The notes under the pieces are model-generated. The model did no database searches, was not told the DNA's origin, and worked only from the letters and a program-made list of their open reading frames with translations. The translations under genes and the position numbers were made by a program. From Candidatus Taenariivivens baikalensis (GTDB lineage Bacteria > Omnitrophota > Omnitrophia > Omnitrophales > Aquincolibacteriaceae), in NCBI GenBank assembly GCA_009691445.1, contig SICL01000016.1, forward strand, positions 1-40,651: a DNA stretch of 40,651 nucleotides. The letters run 5' to 3'. This document shows, one piece after another, positions 24,111 through 31,870 of this stretch. The first letter of the stretch is position 1. Each line of letters begins with the position of its first letter.

Positions 24111-24946
24111 TCGTTCAGGCTCCAGTCAAAAGAAATATATTTGATTTTGTATTTCTCATTTTCAAGAAAACGGATCTTTTCAGTGTCGTCCAGATAGTTC
24201 ACAATAAAAGAAAGAACGGAGAAATCCCAATCACTGAATCCACGGCCATTTTCACCGTGATAAAAATTAAACATGAAGTCCTGCGCATGCCACTGAAAAA
24301 GCTTCGCGATCTCAATCTTTTTTTTGCCGGGTGTGATGCGGACAAAATCCGGATTGTTCACAAACTCCCGAGCGGCCATAAAAAGCTGACCTTCCACAAG
24401 CGGGCCGGTGAAAGCTTCCTGCTGAAGTTTAGGTCCTCCGCGCGCGCCCCAGGAAAGGACCGTGTGAATTTTAACGTCCCGGAAGGTTTTGATTAAGCTC
24501 ATGGTCCGGATTCCATTCAAACTATATTTTCCTTCTCCAATCGCAATAAATTGCCACTCCCAAAAATTAGGGATACTCCCCACTTCCTTAATGGGATAAT
24601 GCTGACGGATCTGATCCACCAGACCGGCATGGTAGGCATTGATCAAGAGAGCCATTCGTTCCTCACGCGGGCCTTCAAAAACCCGGTTCGTTGTCGTAAC
24701 CGAACGCAGCTGTTTTAGGTAAGTTTCAAGGAGGGCTGGATTTTTTTTGACACCGGCATAATCCACCTCCCCCTTTTCATTGACAAACGTTTTTAAGAAT
24801 TCATTCCACGTTGAATGGTCAAAAGCTTGGGAAACATTGGAGTCCGCCAAAAGAAGGGAAGGCGAAACGAAAGTCAGTCCTGCCAGAAGGAATAAAACAA
24901 AAAAGAGGACAGGTCGCAACAACCTGTCCCCTTTTTTAGAGATCAT
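24092..24946 (-). CDS. secreted DUF547 protein, cysteine-less variant
   Basis: 284 aa. A signal peptide with a basic start and hydrophobic core covers about residues 1-35. The DUF547 domain then shows WNEFLKTFVNEKGEVDYAGV, EERMALLINAYHAGLVDQI and a HTVLSWGARGGPKL stretch (from His161). In most relatives that last motif is H-x-x-L-N-C-A-S-x-S-C-P with two cysteines; here they are Trp166 and Gly171, so any thiol-based function is lost. Residues 4-15 (KKGDRLLRP) come from a GGGGACAGGT hairpin at 24901-24935. The function of DUF547 is unknown. Confidence 0.85.
   Translation of the reverse strand: MISKKGDRLLRPVLFFVLFLLAGLTFVSPSLLLADSNVSQAFDHSTWNEFLKTFVNEKGEVDYAGVKKNPALLETYLKQLRSVTTTNRVFEGPREERMALLINAYHAGLVDQIRQHYPIKEVGSIPNFWEWQFIAIGEGKYSLNGIRTMSLIKTFRDVKIHTVLSWGARGGPKLQQEAFTGPLVEGQLFMAAREFVNNPDFVRITPGKKKIEIAKLFQWHAQDFMFNFYHGENGRGFSDWDFSVLSFIVNYLDDTEKIRFLENEKYKIKYISFDWSLNEWVRKR
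24901..24935. repeat. GGGGACAGGT hairpin in the start of the DUF547 gene
   Basis: AAAAGAGGACAGGT (24901-24914) pairs with ACCTGTCCCCTTTT (24922-24935), 13 of 14 positions, loop 7. It is in frame in the first codons of the DUF547 protein and contributes positive charges ahead of the hydrophobic signal-peptide core. A stable hairpin here could also limit translation initiation. Confidence 0.8.
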
Positions 24947-24951
24947 TGGTT

Positions 24952-25254
24952 TTAGAAACGAAGGCCATTTCGTTTGAGAAACTCGCGGTCTGCCAGGGAT
25001 AAGTCGGATTTTAGTTCTGAGCCTTTCTCTTCCTGACTCATCAAAAACTCTTCGTACATTCCTTCAAACTCATCCAGCTCTTCGGGAGTCATGGGAAGAA
25101 AATTAAAAAAACAGAAATTCACATTCACAGATGATTCTTTCTGAAACGCTGCCGGCGCGTCTTTGAAAGATGCGTGCGGGAGATGGAGAATGACTTTCTT
25201 AATCAGATCAACCAGCTGATGCATACTCTGTTGAAAATCTTTGTTCGGATCCAT
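24952..25254 (-). CDS. hypothetical small acidic protein
   Basis: 100 aa, not recognised. No signal peptide or membrane segment. The N-terminus is helical (FQQSMHQLVDLIKKVILHLP). The middle has NVNFCFFNFLPMTPEELDEFEGMYEEFL, an aromatic-rich strand then an acidic helix. It lies between the DUF547 gene (5 bases downstream) and the TlpA-like lipoprotein (9 bases upstream), so it is probably in the same transcript as trxB. Confidence 0.6.
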   Translation of the reverse strand: MDPNKDFQQSMHQLVDLIKKVILHLPHASFKDAPAAFQKESSVNVNFCFFNFLPMTPEELDEFEGMYEEFLMSQEEKGSELKSDLSLADREFLKRNGLRF

Positions 25255-25263
25255 GATGTCTCC

Positions 25264-25731
25264 TTAAGTAATCCACTGCGACAAATTTTCAGGACGTCGG
25301 AAGCCATAATAAAGAATTTTTCCACCTTTGGCAAGCAGGATCATCGTCGGAAGTTCATGCACTTTATATTGAGAAGAAACATCTCCCTTTTCATCTAAAA
25401 GCACAGGATATTCCATGGGATGATTCACCAAAAACCTTTGGACCGTCTCGCGGGATTCTTCAACATTGATGCCGTAAACCTGTAACCCTTTGGAGGCCTG
25501 CTTCCTGCTCCACTCATTTAAAATAGGAATCTCTTCCCGGCAAGTACCGCACCAGGTTGCCCAGAAAACAAGCAGGACAGGATGTTCCCGGGAAATCTCG
25601 GAAAGAGTCACTGAAAGCGATGGGTCCTTTGAAAGAGGCAGGGTAAAATCAGGCGCTAAACCACTCAGAGGTGCTGTGCACGCACTTAATCCTAAAAGCA
25701 CTAAAAAACTGAAGGCAAACCGAAACTTCAT
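25264..25731 (-). CDS. TlpA/ResA-like thioredoxin lipoprotein
   Basis: 155 aa. The lipobox LSAC puts the lipidated cysteine at residue 18. The thioredoxin fold follows with FWATWCGTCREEIPIL; the active site is C61-G-T-C64 and the cis-proline segment is KVHELPTMIL. Such proteins are membrane-attached thiol-disulfide reductants in the periplasm, often for cytochrome c maturation or protein repair. The start overlaps trxB by four bases (ATGA), which ties it to the cytoplasmic thioredoxin reductase. Confidence 0.9.
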   Translation of the reverse strand: MKFRFAFSFLVLLGLSACTAPLSGLAPDFTLPLSKDPSLSVTLSEISREHPVLLVFWATWCGTCREEIPILNEWSRKQASKGLQVYGINVEESRETVQRFLVNHPMEYPVLLDEKGDVSSQYKVHELPTMILLAKGGKILYYGFRRPENLSQWIT

Positions 25732-26651
25732 GCGTTTTCAAGATAATACTGTGCCGCTAACGCAGCTTCGCAACCCTCTCCGCAGGCAGCCACGAGCTGT
25801 TTCACGGCTCCCGCGCGAATTTCTCCAGCGGCAAAAACTCCGGGGACGGAGGTCGTCAAGAATTCTGACGTTTTCACGTACCCATGTTCGTCCAACTCCA
25901 CAAATCCATTCAGAAACTTGCTGTTGGGATCATGCCCCACAAAAATAAACACGCCGTCGGTTTTGAAATCAGAAGTTTGATTGGTTTTGAGGTTCTTGAG
26001 AGAAACCCCTTCCACTTTTTTCTCCCCGATGACTTTTTCTACCACGGTGTCCCAGACAAAAACGATCTTGGGATTTTGACGGGCCCGATCCTGAAGGATC
26101 GGGCTGGCGCGCAATTTATCACGGCGATGAATCACCGTCACTTTGGTGGCGAAGCGGGTCAGGAAAATACCCTCCTGAAGAGCCGAGTCTCCCCCGCCAA
26201 TCACGATCAGTTCTTTGCCTTTAAAAAACGCACCATCGCAAGTGGCGCAGTAGGAAACGCCGCGTCCAGTTAATTCCTTTTCCCGGGGAACTCCGAGCAT
26301 TCGAAACGAGGCGCCGCACGCAAGGATAATGGCTTTGGATTTGTAAACCTTGGAGGAAGAAGCCACTTCGAAAATAGCCCCGTCTTTTTTGAGCGATTTC
26401 ACTTCATCGTAAACGATCTGAGTGCCGTATTTTTTAGCCTGTTCTTCCATCCGCATCGCAATTTCAGGGCCGGTGATCAGTTCCGGAAATCCGGGATAAT
26501 TTTCCACTTCATTCGTGACGGCGATTTGGCCGCCCGCAATCAGTTTTTCAAAAAGAAAGGTTTTGAGGTTCGCACGAGAGGTATAAAGCGCCGCAGTTAA
26601 TCCGGACCCGCCGCCGCCGATCACAATCACATCACAGATTTCTTCAGACAT
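25728..26651 (-). CDS. trxB: thioredoxin reductase
   Basis: FAD/NADPH enzyme that reduces thioredoxin in the cytoplasm. The FAD-binding GGGGSGLTAALYTSRA, the redox-active CATC (Cys135, Cys138) in GVSYCATCDGAFF, NADPH-binding IGGGDSALQEGIFLTRF with HRRDKLRAS, and the late FAD motif VPGVFAAGEIRAGAVKQL are all present. In that last motif the usual AGD is AGE, a mild change. 307 aa is normal. AAGGA precedes the ATG. A palindromic intergenic region lies upstream. Confidence 0.95.
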   Translation of the reverse strand: MSEEICDVIVIGGGGSGLTAALYTSRANLKTFLFEKLIAGGQIAVTNEVENYPGFPELITGPEIAMRMEEQAKKYGTQIVYDEVKSLKKDGAIFEVASSSKVYKSKAIILACGASFRMLGVPREKELTGRGVSYCATCDGAFFKGKELIVIGGGDSALQEGIFLTRFATKVTVIHRRDKLRASPILQDRARQNPKIVFVWDTVVEKVIGEKKVEGVSLKNLKTNQTSDFKTDGVFIFVGHDPNSKFLNGFVELDEHGYVKTSEFLTTSVPGVFAAGEIRAGAVKQLVAACGEGCEAALAAQYYLENA

Positions 26652-26670
26652 AAATTCCTTTCACAAAATA

Positions 26671-26770
26671 GTAAGTGGTTTCATAAGTCCTCTATCGGTC
26701 ATTGCGAGTCCCGCGCTTTGGCCGCAATGGCCAATAAAAGAGTGGTGATGACTTATGTGAAACCGCTTAC
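26671..26770. repeat. nested palindromes between the nuclease gene and trxB
   Basis: The outer arms GTAAGTGGTTTCATAAGTC (26671-26689) and GACTTATGTGAAACCGCTTAC (26750-26770) are almost exact reverse complements. Inside them is a GGTCATTGCGAG...CCGCAATGGCC palindrome at 26698-26732. The pair fills the gap between the two genes, and it includes the short region where a trxB promoter would have to lie. Confidence 0.75.
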
Positions 26771-26784
26771 GACTTACAACGTTT

Positions 26785-27189
26785 CTAAAGACTTGTCACG
26801 CCCGCTTGACCGAGAACTTCCTCCGCCACAAAAACCGGTGTGTTGCCCCGGATCGCAAGCGCTACGGCATCCGAGGGACGAGCATCAACTTCCACGGACT
26901 CACCGTCTTTGGTTTTTAAAATAAGTTTAGCAAAAAAGGTATTACTCTGAAGCCGGTCAATGCAAACTTTTTCAATCGTAACGTTAAGGGCTTGCAGAGT
27001 ACGAAAGAAAAGATCGTGGGTGAGAGGACGTGGAGGCTTAACCCCGCTCAATTTTAATTTAATCGCCTGAACTTCAGAAATTCCGATGACAAGGGGCAAA
27101 AATCTTGTCCCGCCTTTTTCCTTAAAAACAATCAACTGCTCGTTGCGGGATTCATCAATCTTGATTTTACTGAGCTCAACTTCAACCAT
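26785..27189 (-). CDS. bifunctional nuclease family protein (BFN/DUF151)
   Basis: 134 aa single-domain protein. The family pattern is clear: RFLPLVIGISEVQAIKLKLSG, RPLTHDLFFRTLQALNVTIEKV, FFAKLILKTKDGESVEVDARPSDAVALAI and TPVFVAEEVL. DUF151 proteins have been described as nucleases in plants and bacteria, but the bacterial role is not settled. The start is the ATG at 27189, with AAGG six bases upstream; a TTG two codons earlier is possible. Confidence 0.9.
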   Translation of the reverse strand: MVEVELSKIKIDESRNEQLIVFKEKGGTRFLPLVIGISEVQAIKLKLSGVKPPRPLTHDLFFRTLQALNVTIEKVCIDRLQSNTFFAKLILKTKDGESVEVDARPSDAVALAIRGNTPVFVAEEVLGQAGVTSL

Positions 27190-27272
27190 TTTCAACCTTC
27201 AAGTCTTGTGACGAACGTCCAACTCTGTTTGGCGGAAAGGATCTCAGAATAACAGTTTTGGGGTGCCGCCGT

Positions 27273-29099
27273 TTAGCGGGATTTATCGGGAAGGTTCCAC
27301 TGACGCTGGACCTGGCGGACCTCGACAATTTCTTCTTCGACTTTTTCCTGTTCCGTAATCACGCGCCGCATTTCTTCTTCCCGATCGTGAATATCTTGCT
27401 CGATTTTTTTCTGCTCGGTCACCAAGTGCTTGAGCATCGATTCCTTATCCCTCAAACGGGCCTCAAGGTGTTTTTGCTGATCTGCCGTGCGCGCCGCTAA
27501 TCGCAATTTTTTCTCGTCTCCGGAATTTTCGGCGGCCACTGCTGGAATTTCCACAAGCCCCCGCTGGCTTTCTCGGACCAGAAGATGCTTCAAGATCGCA
27601 TCCAGCATCCCGTATTGTTTTTGGAAGAGCTCATGAAAGGCATCAAATTTTTTATCAAAATTCAAACCCTTGAATTCAGTCTGCACCCTGTCCTGGGTCT
27701 CGCTCGTGATCTCATGTTTAAAAGCTGCGTGGGCCGTCTCAAGCTCAAGCTGTTTTTTTTCGAGCCTTTCGCGCATGGATTTTTCCTGATTTTCCCTCTG
27801 AAGCGACTCTTTAAATCCTTTTTCAAGCTGATCAAGATTGCTTTTGAAAGAAGCGAGATGCGTCTGTTGTTCCTCAAATGAAGATTCCAGGATCTGCTTG
27901 GCTTCTTCAAGCCGCTCAAGACGGCTGGTGGATTCAAGGGCCTGAAGACTTACGCTTTCGACGCTCTGGGTCAAGCTGCCAGATTCCTTCTGCCACTTTT
28001 CAAAAGCGGCCTTAGACTCCTGGGCTAGCCGAGCAAATAATGATTCCAAATTCTGCTGGACGCTTTCCGACTGTTCAAGGCGGGCTCTGGATTCAAGAAA
28101 CTGGGCGCTGAGTCTCTCCATCTCTTTGGCAAGGTGAATATATTCCTTCTGCTGCTGATCAACGGTGTTCTTGGACTGTTCCGCGATACGCAGGAAAGAA
28201 GATTCTTTTTCCTGAAATTCACTCATCCATTGTTTTTTTTCTTTTTGAAGGCCTTGGTAATTCTCAAGCACTTCTTCTATCTTTTTATGCAGGGACTCAT
28301 TGCCCCGTCGGGCTTCAGAAATTTTCTCCTCAAAAATATGCCGAGAATCCCGGTATTCCCCCGTGAGCGCCTGGTAACGATCTTCAACGCTCTGAAGAGT
28401 TTTCCGAACCTGCGTCAGATCGTGTTCTTGAGAAGAAGAAAGCGGCGGCGCAGGAATCAGAGTCGGAACGGGAAAATCCAAAACACGGGGCTTGGATTCT
28501 TCCTTTTCTTCCCCCTTTTCTTGTTCCTTGTCTTCCCGCATTTTTTGTTTTTCAAAAAGCCCCGAATAAGAAAAGGGTGTGAACGAAGGTTTCCGGGTCT
28601 CTTCTTTCTTGGGAATATCCTGCGCTGACGGAGGCATGGAAAATGAACGCAGAGCTTTCTCATCGAGCTCCATCGAACGCCGAATCTCATCCAGAGCATC
28701 TTCGGGATGCAGAGGGTCCTGAACCTGATCATTTGACAGAGAAGAAGAACCTGCAGTTTCAGATTCCCGTTGATGAAGAAAGGCAAGGCTTGGAGGCTGC
28801 GGCCAAAGGGTTCGGTAACATTTACGTTTAAAAAGCGTGTCCTTGGAAAGCACCAATTCCGCATTCATGGGAGAAAAATAATCTTTGATTTGCACGGCCA
28901 TGAGTTTCGTAAGATGATCCAACAAGATAATGGGGGTGCTGCGCACAAGGTCATGGGCTTCATGGGTGGAAATACCGAAGACTTCTGAGATCTTAGCCGC
29001 CATCCGTTTGCGGTCCATCTCGCTTTCCATAGAATTCAGGACGATACACCAGTTTTTTTCCTGATCCTGATCCTGCGTTTTTTTCTGTCCAAGAATCAT
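27273..29099 (-). CDS. long coiled-coil protein with an L7/L12-like N-terminal domain
   Basis: 608 aa, not recognised as a named protein. Residues about 15-85 (WCIVLNSMESEMDRKRMAAK, ISEVFGISTHEAHDLVRSTP, NAELVLS) follow the order and key residues of the ribosomal L7/L12 C-terminal domain, where EAKDLVESAP is the helix that binds translation factors. Residues about 90-220 are low-complexity and charged. Residues about 225-600 are almost continuous coiled coil rich in Glu, Gln, Lys and Leu. There is no signal peptide or membrane segment. AGGA lies eight bases before the ATG. It could be a cytoskeletal or scaffold protein; the L7/L12-like assignment is by eye. Confidence 0.6.
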   Translation of the reverse strand: MILGQKKTQDQDQEKNWCIVLNSMESEMDRKRMAAKISEVFGISTHEAHDLVRSTPIILLDHLTKLMAVQIKDYFSPMNAELVLSKDTLFKRKCYRTLWPQPPSLAFLHQRESETAGSSSLSNDQVQDPLHPEDALDEIRRSMELDEKALRSFSMPPSAQDIPKKEETRKPSFTPFSYSGLFEKQKMREDKEQEKGEEKEESKPRVLDFPVPTLIPAPPLSSSQEHDLTQVRKTLQSVEDRYQALTGEYRDSRHIFEEKISEARRGNESLHKKIEEVLENYQGLQKEKKQWMSEFQEKESSFLRIAEQSKNTVDQQQKEYIHLAKEMERLSAQFLESRARLEQSESVQQNLESLFARLAQESKAAFEKWQKESGSLTQSVESVSLQALESTSRLERLEEAKQILESSFEEQQTHLASFKSNLDQLEKGFKESLQRENQEKSMRERLEKKQLELETAHAAFKHEITSETQDRVQTEFKGLNFDKKFDAFHELFQKQYGMLDAILKHLLVRESQRGLVEIPAVAAENSGDEKKLRLAARTADQQKHLEARLRDKESMLKHLVTEQKKIEQDIHDREEEMRRVITEQEKVEEEIVEVRQVQRQWNLPDKSR

Positions 29100-29116
29100 A
29101 ATGCTTTTCCTGAGTA

Positions 29117-29464
29117 CTAAAGGGTTATTTTGTTGGAGATTTCGTACACCACGGGCATTTCCCAGCGTTCTCCCATCAAAACCTTGACAATCGCGATCAG
29201 CGAAAATATTCCGAACACCACAAAGGCAACGTTTGAGATCAAATCTCCCAAGGCTGGAACCATCTTCAAAATCCCGGCCGCGATTTCAAAAATAAAAAGG
29301 ACGAGGGCCTGCCTGCCGTGAAACTGGGCAAATTGATTATTTTTCTTGAGAATCAAGGGAACAAAACAAAGAAAGAACAAATACCCGATGGCCGCGAAAA
29401 ACTTACCGTCCATCACGTCCGGATCCTGAATTTGACCGGCCTGATCATTAAACGAATTATCCAT
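29117..29464 (-). CDS. DUF4870-like small membrane protein
   Basis: 115 aa. Three hydrophobic segments at about residues 24-40, 54-70 and 80-100, with the family-like FFAAIGYLFFLCFVPLILKK and QFAQFHGRQALVLFIFE (aromatic-histidine-glycine-RQA stretch). Function unknown; such proteins are inner-membrane proteins of the Tic20/DUF4870 type. I use the ATG at 29464 because AGGAG lies just upstream; the longer TTG start at 29476 would put the ribosome site inside the frame. Confidence 0.75.
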   Translation of the reverse strand: MDNSFNDQAGQIQDPDVMDGKFFAAIGYLFFLCFVPLILKKNNQFAQFHGRQALVLFIFEIAAGILKMVPALGDLISNVAFVVFGIFSLIAIVKVLMGERWEMPVVYEISNKITL

Positions 29465-29522
29465 AACACTCCTCAAGTTGATAAGGGCACATTATAGTTC
29501 CTATAAGGTTTGCGTCAAGAAC

Positions 29523-29789
29523 CTAAGGCTGATTATTTCTGTGACGGCGCCGGTACATAATCCGGATCTGATTGATCTGCGCTGCGAATTGATCGAGTTT
29601 TTTCAGGGTCTCTACGTTAAGAGAAGAAATTTTTTCAGCCGTCTCGAGGCTCCTGACAAGTGACTGCCCTATTTGAGCCGAATTCGGGATACTTTCGGAC
29701 ACGACCGCATCCGCATAAATTTTCGGTGCAGACAGGCTCCCCAACGGAACTAAGAGCAGAAGGCCTCGAAGTAATTGCTTCCGGTTCAT
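29523..29789 (-). CDS. hypothetical small secreted protein
   Basis: 88 aa from the ATG at 29789. MNRKQLLRGLLLLVPLGSLS followed by APKIYADA is a good signal peptide. The mature part is a mostly helical stretch (SLVRSLETAEKISSLNVETL) ending in basic residues (RRRHRNN). Family not recognised. A longer frame starting at 29831 overlaps the ferredoxin gene by 38 bases and gives a less plausible N-terminus. Its partner may be the ferredoxin/cobalamin genes upstream, but nothing in the protein says so. Confidence 0.55.
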   Translation of the reverse strand: MNRKQLLRGLLLLVPLGSLSAPKIYADAVVSESIPNSAQIGQSLVRSLETAEKISSLNVETLKKLDQFAAQINQIRIMYRRRHRNNQP

Positions 29790-29793
29790 CCCT

Positions 29794-30138
29794 TCATTCT
29801 CCAGGCTTTTCAGAGAGTTGATGAAAGACACATTCTGCGACTGGCTGATTTTGAATCAAGTGTTCCTGAATCACCCGCTCTATTTTATCGCGGTCAAGCC
29901 CCTGATACCAAACTCCTTCGGGATAAACCACCGCGACAGGGCCGCCCTGACAGACTCCCAGGCACGAACTCTTGCTCCGGTGAATGCGTTCCGGCCCCTG
30001 ATGAAGGCCTAGTGCTTTCAGCCTTTCCTTTAAGGCTTCATATAAAGAGCCGCTCACTTCGGGAGAGGAACAGCTTTCCCCCACGCACATAATCACATGT
30101 TTGCGGTAAGGCTGGAACTTTGCGCCGGACGAACTCAT
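29794..30138 (-). CDS. thioredoxin-like [2Fe-2S] ferredoxin
   Basis: 114 aa with four cysteines placed as in thioredoxin-like 2Fe-2S proteins and NuoE-type domains: Cys18 and Cys23 (CVGESC), Cys59 and Cys63 (CLGVC). The rest follows the fold: HVIMCVGESC, then a helix, SKSSCLGVCQGGPVAVVYPEG and WYQGLDRDKIERVIQEHL. Predicted one-electron carrier. It overlaps cbiX by four bases (ATGA), as similar ferredoxins do next to cobalamin genes elsewhere, so it may serve corrin synthesis. Confidence 0.9.
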   Translation of the reverse strand: MSSSGAKFQPYRKHVIMCVGESCSSPEVSGSLYEALKERLKALGLHQGPERIHRSKSSCLGVCQGGPVAVVYPEGVWYQGLDRDKIERVIQEHLIQNQPVAECVFHQLSEKPGE

Positions 30139-30584
30139 GAGCGCTTTCCGGTCTGAGGTTTGACGAAGGACTGGACTTTACGATTGAGTGTCTCAAGAAA
30201 AAAAGGGTCTTCCGAAAGCGGGCTTGCGTAGTGGAAATCAATGTCCGGATGTTTGGCTCGGGCTTCTTGGATCATCGCCGGGATATCCTGTTCGGCATGA
30301 CGACCTCGAAAGAGCATCAAGGGAATCAGAAAAATTTCGCGAGCGCCTTTCCGGATGGCCGCTTCAATGGCTTCGGGAATGGACGGCTTTGCGATCTCAA
30401 GAAAACAACCCTCCACTTTTTCGCGGGGAAAGACCTGGCGGAACTGGCTGAGCAGATCAAAGAAGGACTGATTGCTCTTCTCTTCGCGGCTGCCGTGGGC
30501 AATAAAAAGAAAAATGCGGTTCCTGTCCACGGATTCAAACGAAAAGGAAGAAGAGGACGGTTCCAGCGTTTTTTTAAGCGTCAT
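30135..30584 (-). CDS. cbiX: sirohydrochlorin cobaltochelatase, CbiX short form
   Basis: Inserts cobalt into sirohydrochlorin at the start of the anaerobic cobalamin pathway. Two histidine motifs are seen: FLFIAHGSREEKSNQSF and MLFRGRHAEQDIPAMI (GxHxxxDIP), with FLEIAKPSIPEAIEAAI between. About 149 aa is the length of the single-domain form that works as a dimer. I start at ATG 30584 (MTLKKTLEP); a longer frame to 30638 adds residues that run back towards a TCATTGCGAG repeat half-site. A CbiX could also be a ferrochelatase (SirB-like), but nearby cobQ and a BtuF-like gene favour cobalt. Confidence 0.87.
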   Translation of the reverse strand: MTLKKTLEPSSSSFSFESVDRNRIFLFIAHGSREEKSNQSFFDLLSQFRQVFPREKVEGCFLEIAKPSIPEAIEAAIRKGAREIFLIPLMLFRGRHAEQDIPAMIQEARAKHPDIDFHYASPLSEDPFFLETLNRKVQSFVKPQTGKRS

Positions 30585-30676
30585 GCCGCGTAGAATACAT
30601 GAATCCGCTGCCGAATACAACGGCGGCCGATTACTCATAATGACCCTTGGTGATTGGTCATTGCGAGGAAGCCCGT

Positions 30677-31777
30677 TTATGCCTTAAACTTGACCGCGTG
30701 TCCCTCGTCAAGAAGGAGTTGGTTCAAATAAATCAGCGGCCCCTTGCCTTTGCGGGCATAAAAAATATCCACCAAATACCTTCCCCATTTTTCCTTTTTC
30801 GTACGCACAGATTTTACGGTAATAAATTCTGAGCCCGCGAGTTCAGATTCCACAAACCGTTTGGCGGCTTTTCCTTCGGGGGTGTTCAATTCCGGACAGT
30901 CAATGTGATTCAATCGGATCGTTTCGCCCTTGCGTTCTCCGAGGCCAAGATGAAAATCAAGTTTCAGGGTGTCACCGTCCACGGCTTCTTCGACTTGAGC
31001 TTGGTAGGTGTATAAGAGATCGTCGCCAGGAACAGGGCTCCTTGACTTAGGCTGCTGAGACCTGTCCCTAACTTTCTTCAGCACGTAGTGGCCGCGCGAA
31101 TCACGCACCCCGGTGACAATCGTCCCGGCAGGAAATTTTTCTTTGAAGGAGTCCATCTCCAGCCGGAGCTTAAATCCCATGTCGAGCAAAAGTTCTTTGG
31201 CCGCAGAGTGAAGGTTCACGGACTGAACAATTTGATAAGTGGAAAATGGGCCGAGGCACACAAAAGGCAATCGGGAAGGCTTTCGATCCGGATCATGCCC
31301 GATCACGCGCCTGACTCTGGATTCCACTTCCTCAAACGTCCACTCGTTCTTTTCTGCCTGGGCGGTCAAGGCCTCCCGATCTTTCACGTCCGGAATGATC
31401 AGCAACTTGCGGTAGCATTCCCAAGTCAGATTAAATCTTAATTGTCGGCGCCCGCCGACAATTGGGTAGGCTTTGGCAAACTGGCCGTAGCGATGAAGTT
31501 CAGTGTGATCAATGTCAAAATCCTTTTCGAGCTTTAAAATCGCTTTGGTTCCATAAGCCGTGCTTTGCGCATTAAGCCGGACATGTTCATTAATCAGAAG
31601 CCCGGTGTGGTAGCGCATGAGCATCATCGCTTTTTCCACCCGCTGGCGGCCGAGGATGAGCACTTCATGAACCTGCGCCCTCAGCACTGCGTAATCCTTC
31701 AGCGCCTGCGTGAGCGGAAAATCTCTGGAGTTTTTAGCCGGAATTTTAAGCGGATTTTTCTCGAGCTGCGTCGTCAT
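30677..31777 (-). CDS. SNase-like nuclease fused to a DUF1016-like N-terminal region
   Basis: 366 aa. Residues about 20-150 resemble the N-terminal part of DUF1016/YhcG proteins (LMRYHTGLLINEHVRLNAQS, LTWECYRKLLIIPDVKDRE, EKNEWTFEEVESRVRRVIG). Residues 258-366 are a thermonuclease (SNase) domain with the complete active site: Asp267 in VDGDTL, Arg288, Asp293 and Glu296 in IRLNHIDCPE, and Arg333 in KWGRYL. Between them, residues about 236-253 (VRDRSQQPKSRSPVPGDD) come from a GGGGACAGGT-type repeat at 31028-31070. There is no signal peptide, so it would act inside the cell. It interrupts the cobalamin genes; its job is unknown. Confidence 0.8.
   Translation of the reverse strand: MTTQLEKNPLKIPAKNSRDFPLTQALKDYAVLRAQVHEVLILGRQRVEKAMMLMRYHTGLLINEHVRLNAQSTAYGTKAILKLEKDFDIDHTELHRYGQFAKAYPIVGGRRQLRFNLTWECYRKLLIIPDVKDREALTAQAEKNEWTFEEVESRVRRVIGHDPDRKPSRLPFVCLGPFSTYQIVQSVNLHSAAKELLLDMGFKLRLEMDSFKEKFPAGTIVTGVRDSRGHYVLKKVRDRSQQPKSRSPVPGDDLLYTYQAQVEEAVDGDTLKLDFHLGLGERKGETIRLNHIDCPELNTPEGKAAKRFVESELAGSEFITVKSVRTKKEKWGRYLVDIFYARKGKGPLIYLNQLLLDEGHAVKFKA
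31028..31070. repeat. GGGACAGGT inverted pair inside the SNase-fusion gene
   Basis: CCAGGAACAGGGC (31027-31039) and AGACCTGTCCCTA (31058-31070) face each other as imperfect arms. The insertion is in frame and forms an 18-residue linker just before the SNase domain. The gene's own start also lies next to a half-site, AACCTGTCCCC at 31783-31793. Confidence 0.7.
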
Positions 31778-31870
31778 CTCTCAACCTGTCCCCTTGAGTT
31801 CCTTACAAAAATAAATTCCAGTTTACCGGAACAACTGGAAGAGGCACCCTTCACCCTAGCTCCACCAACC

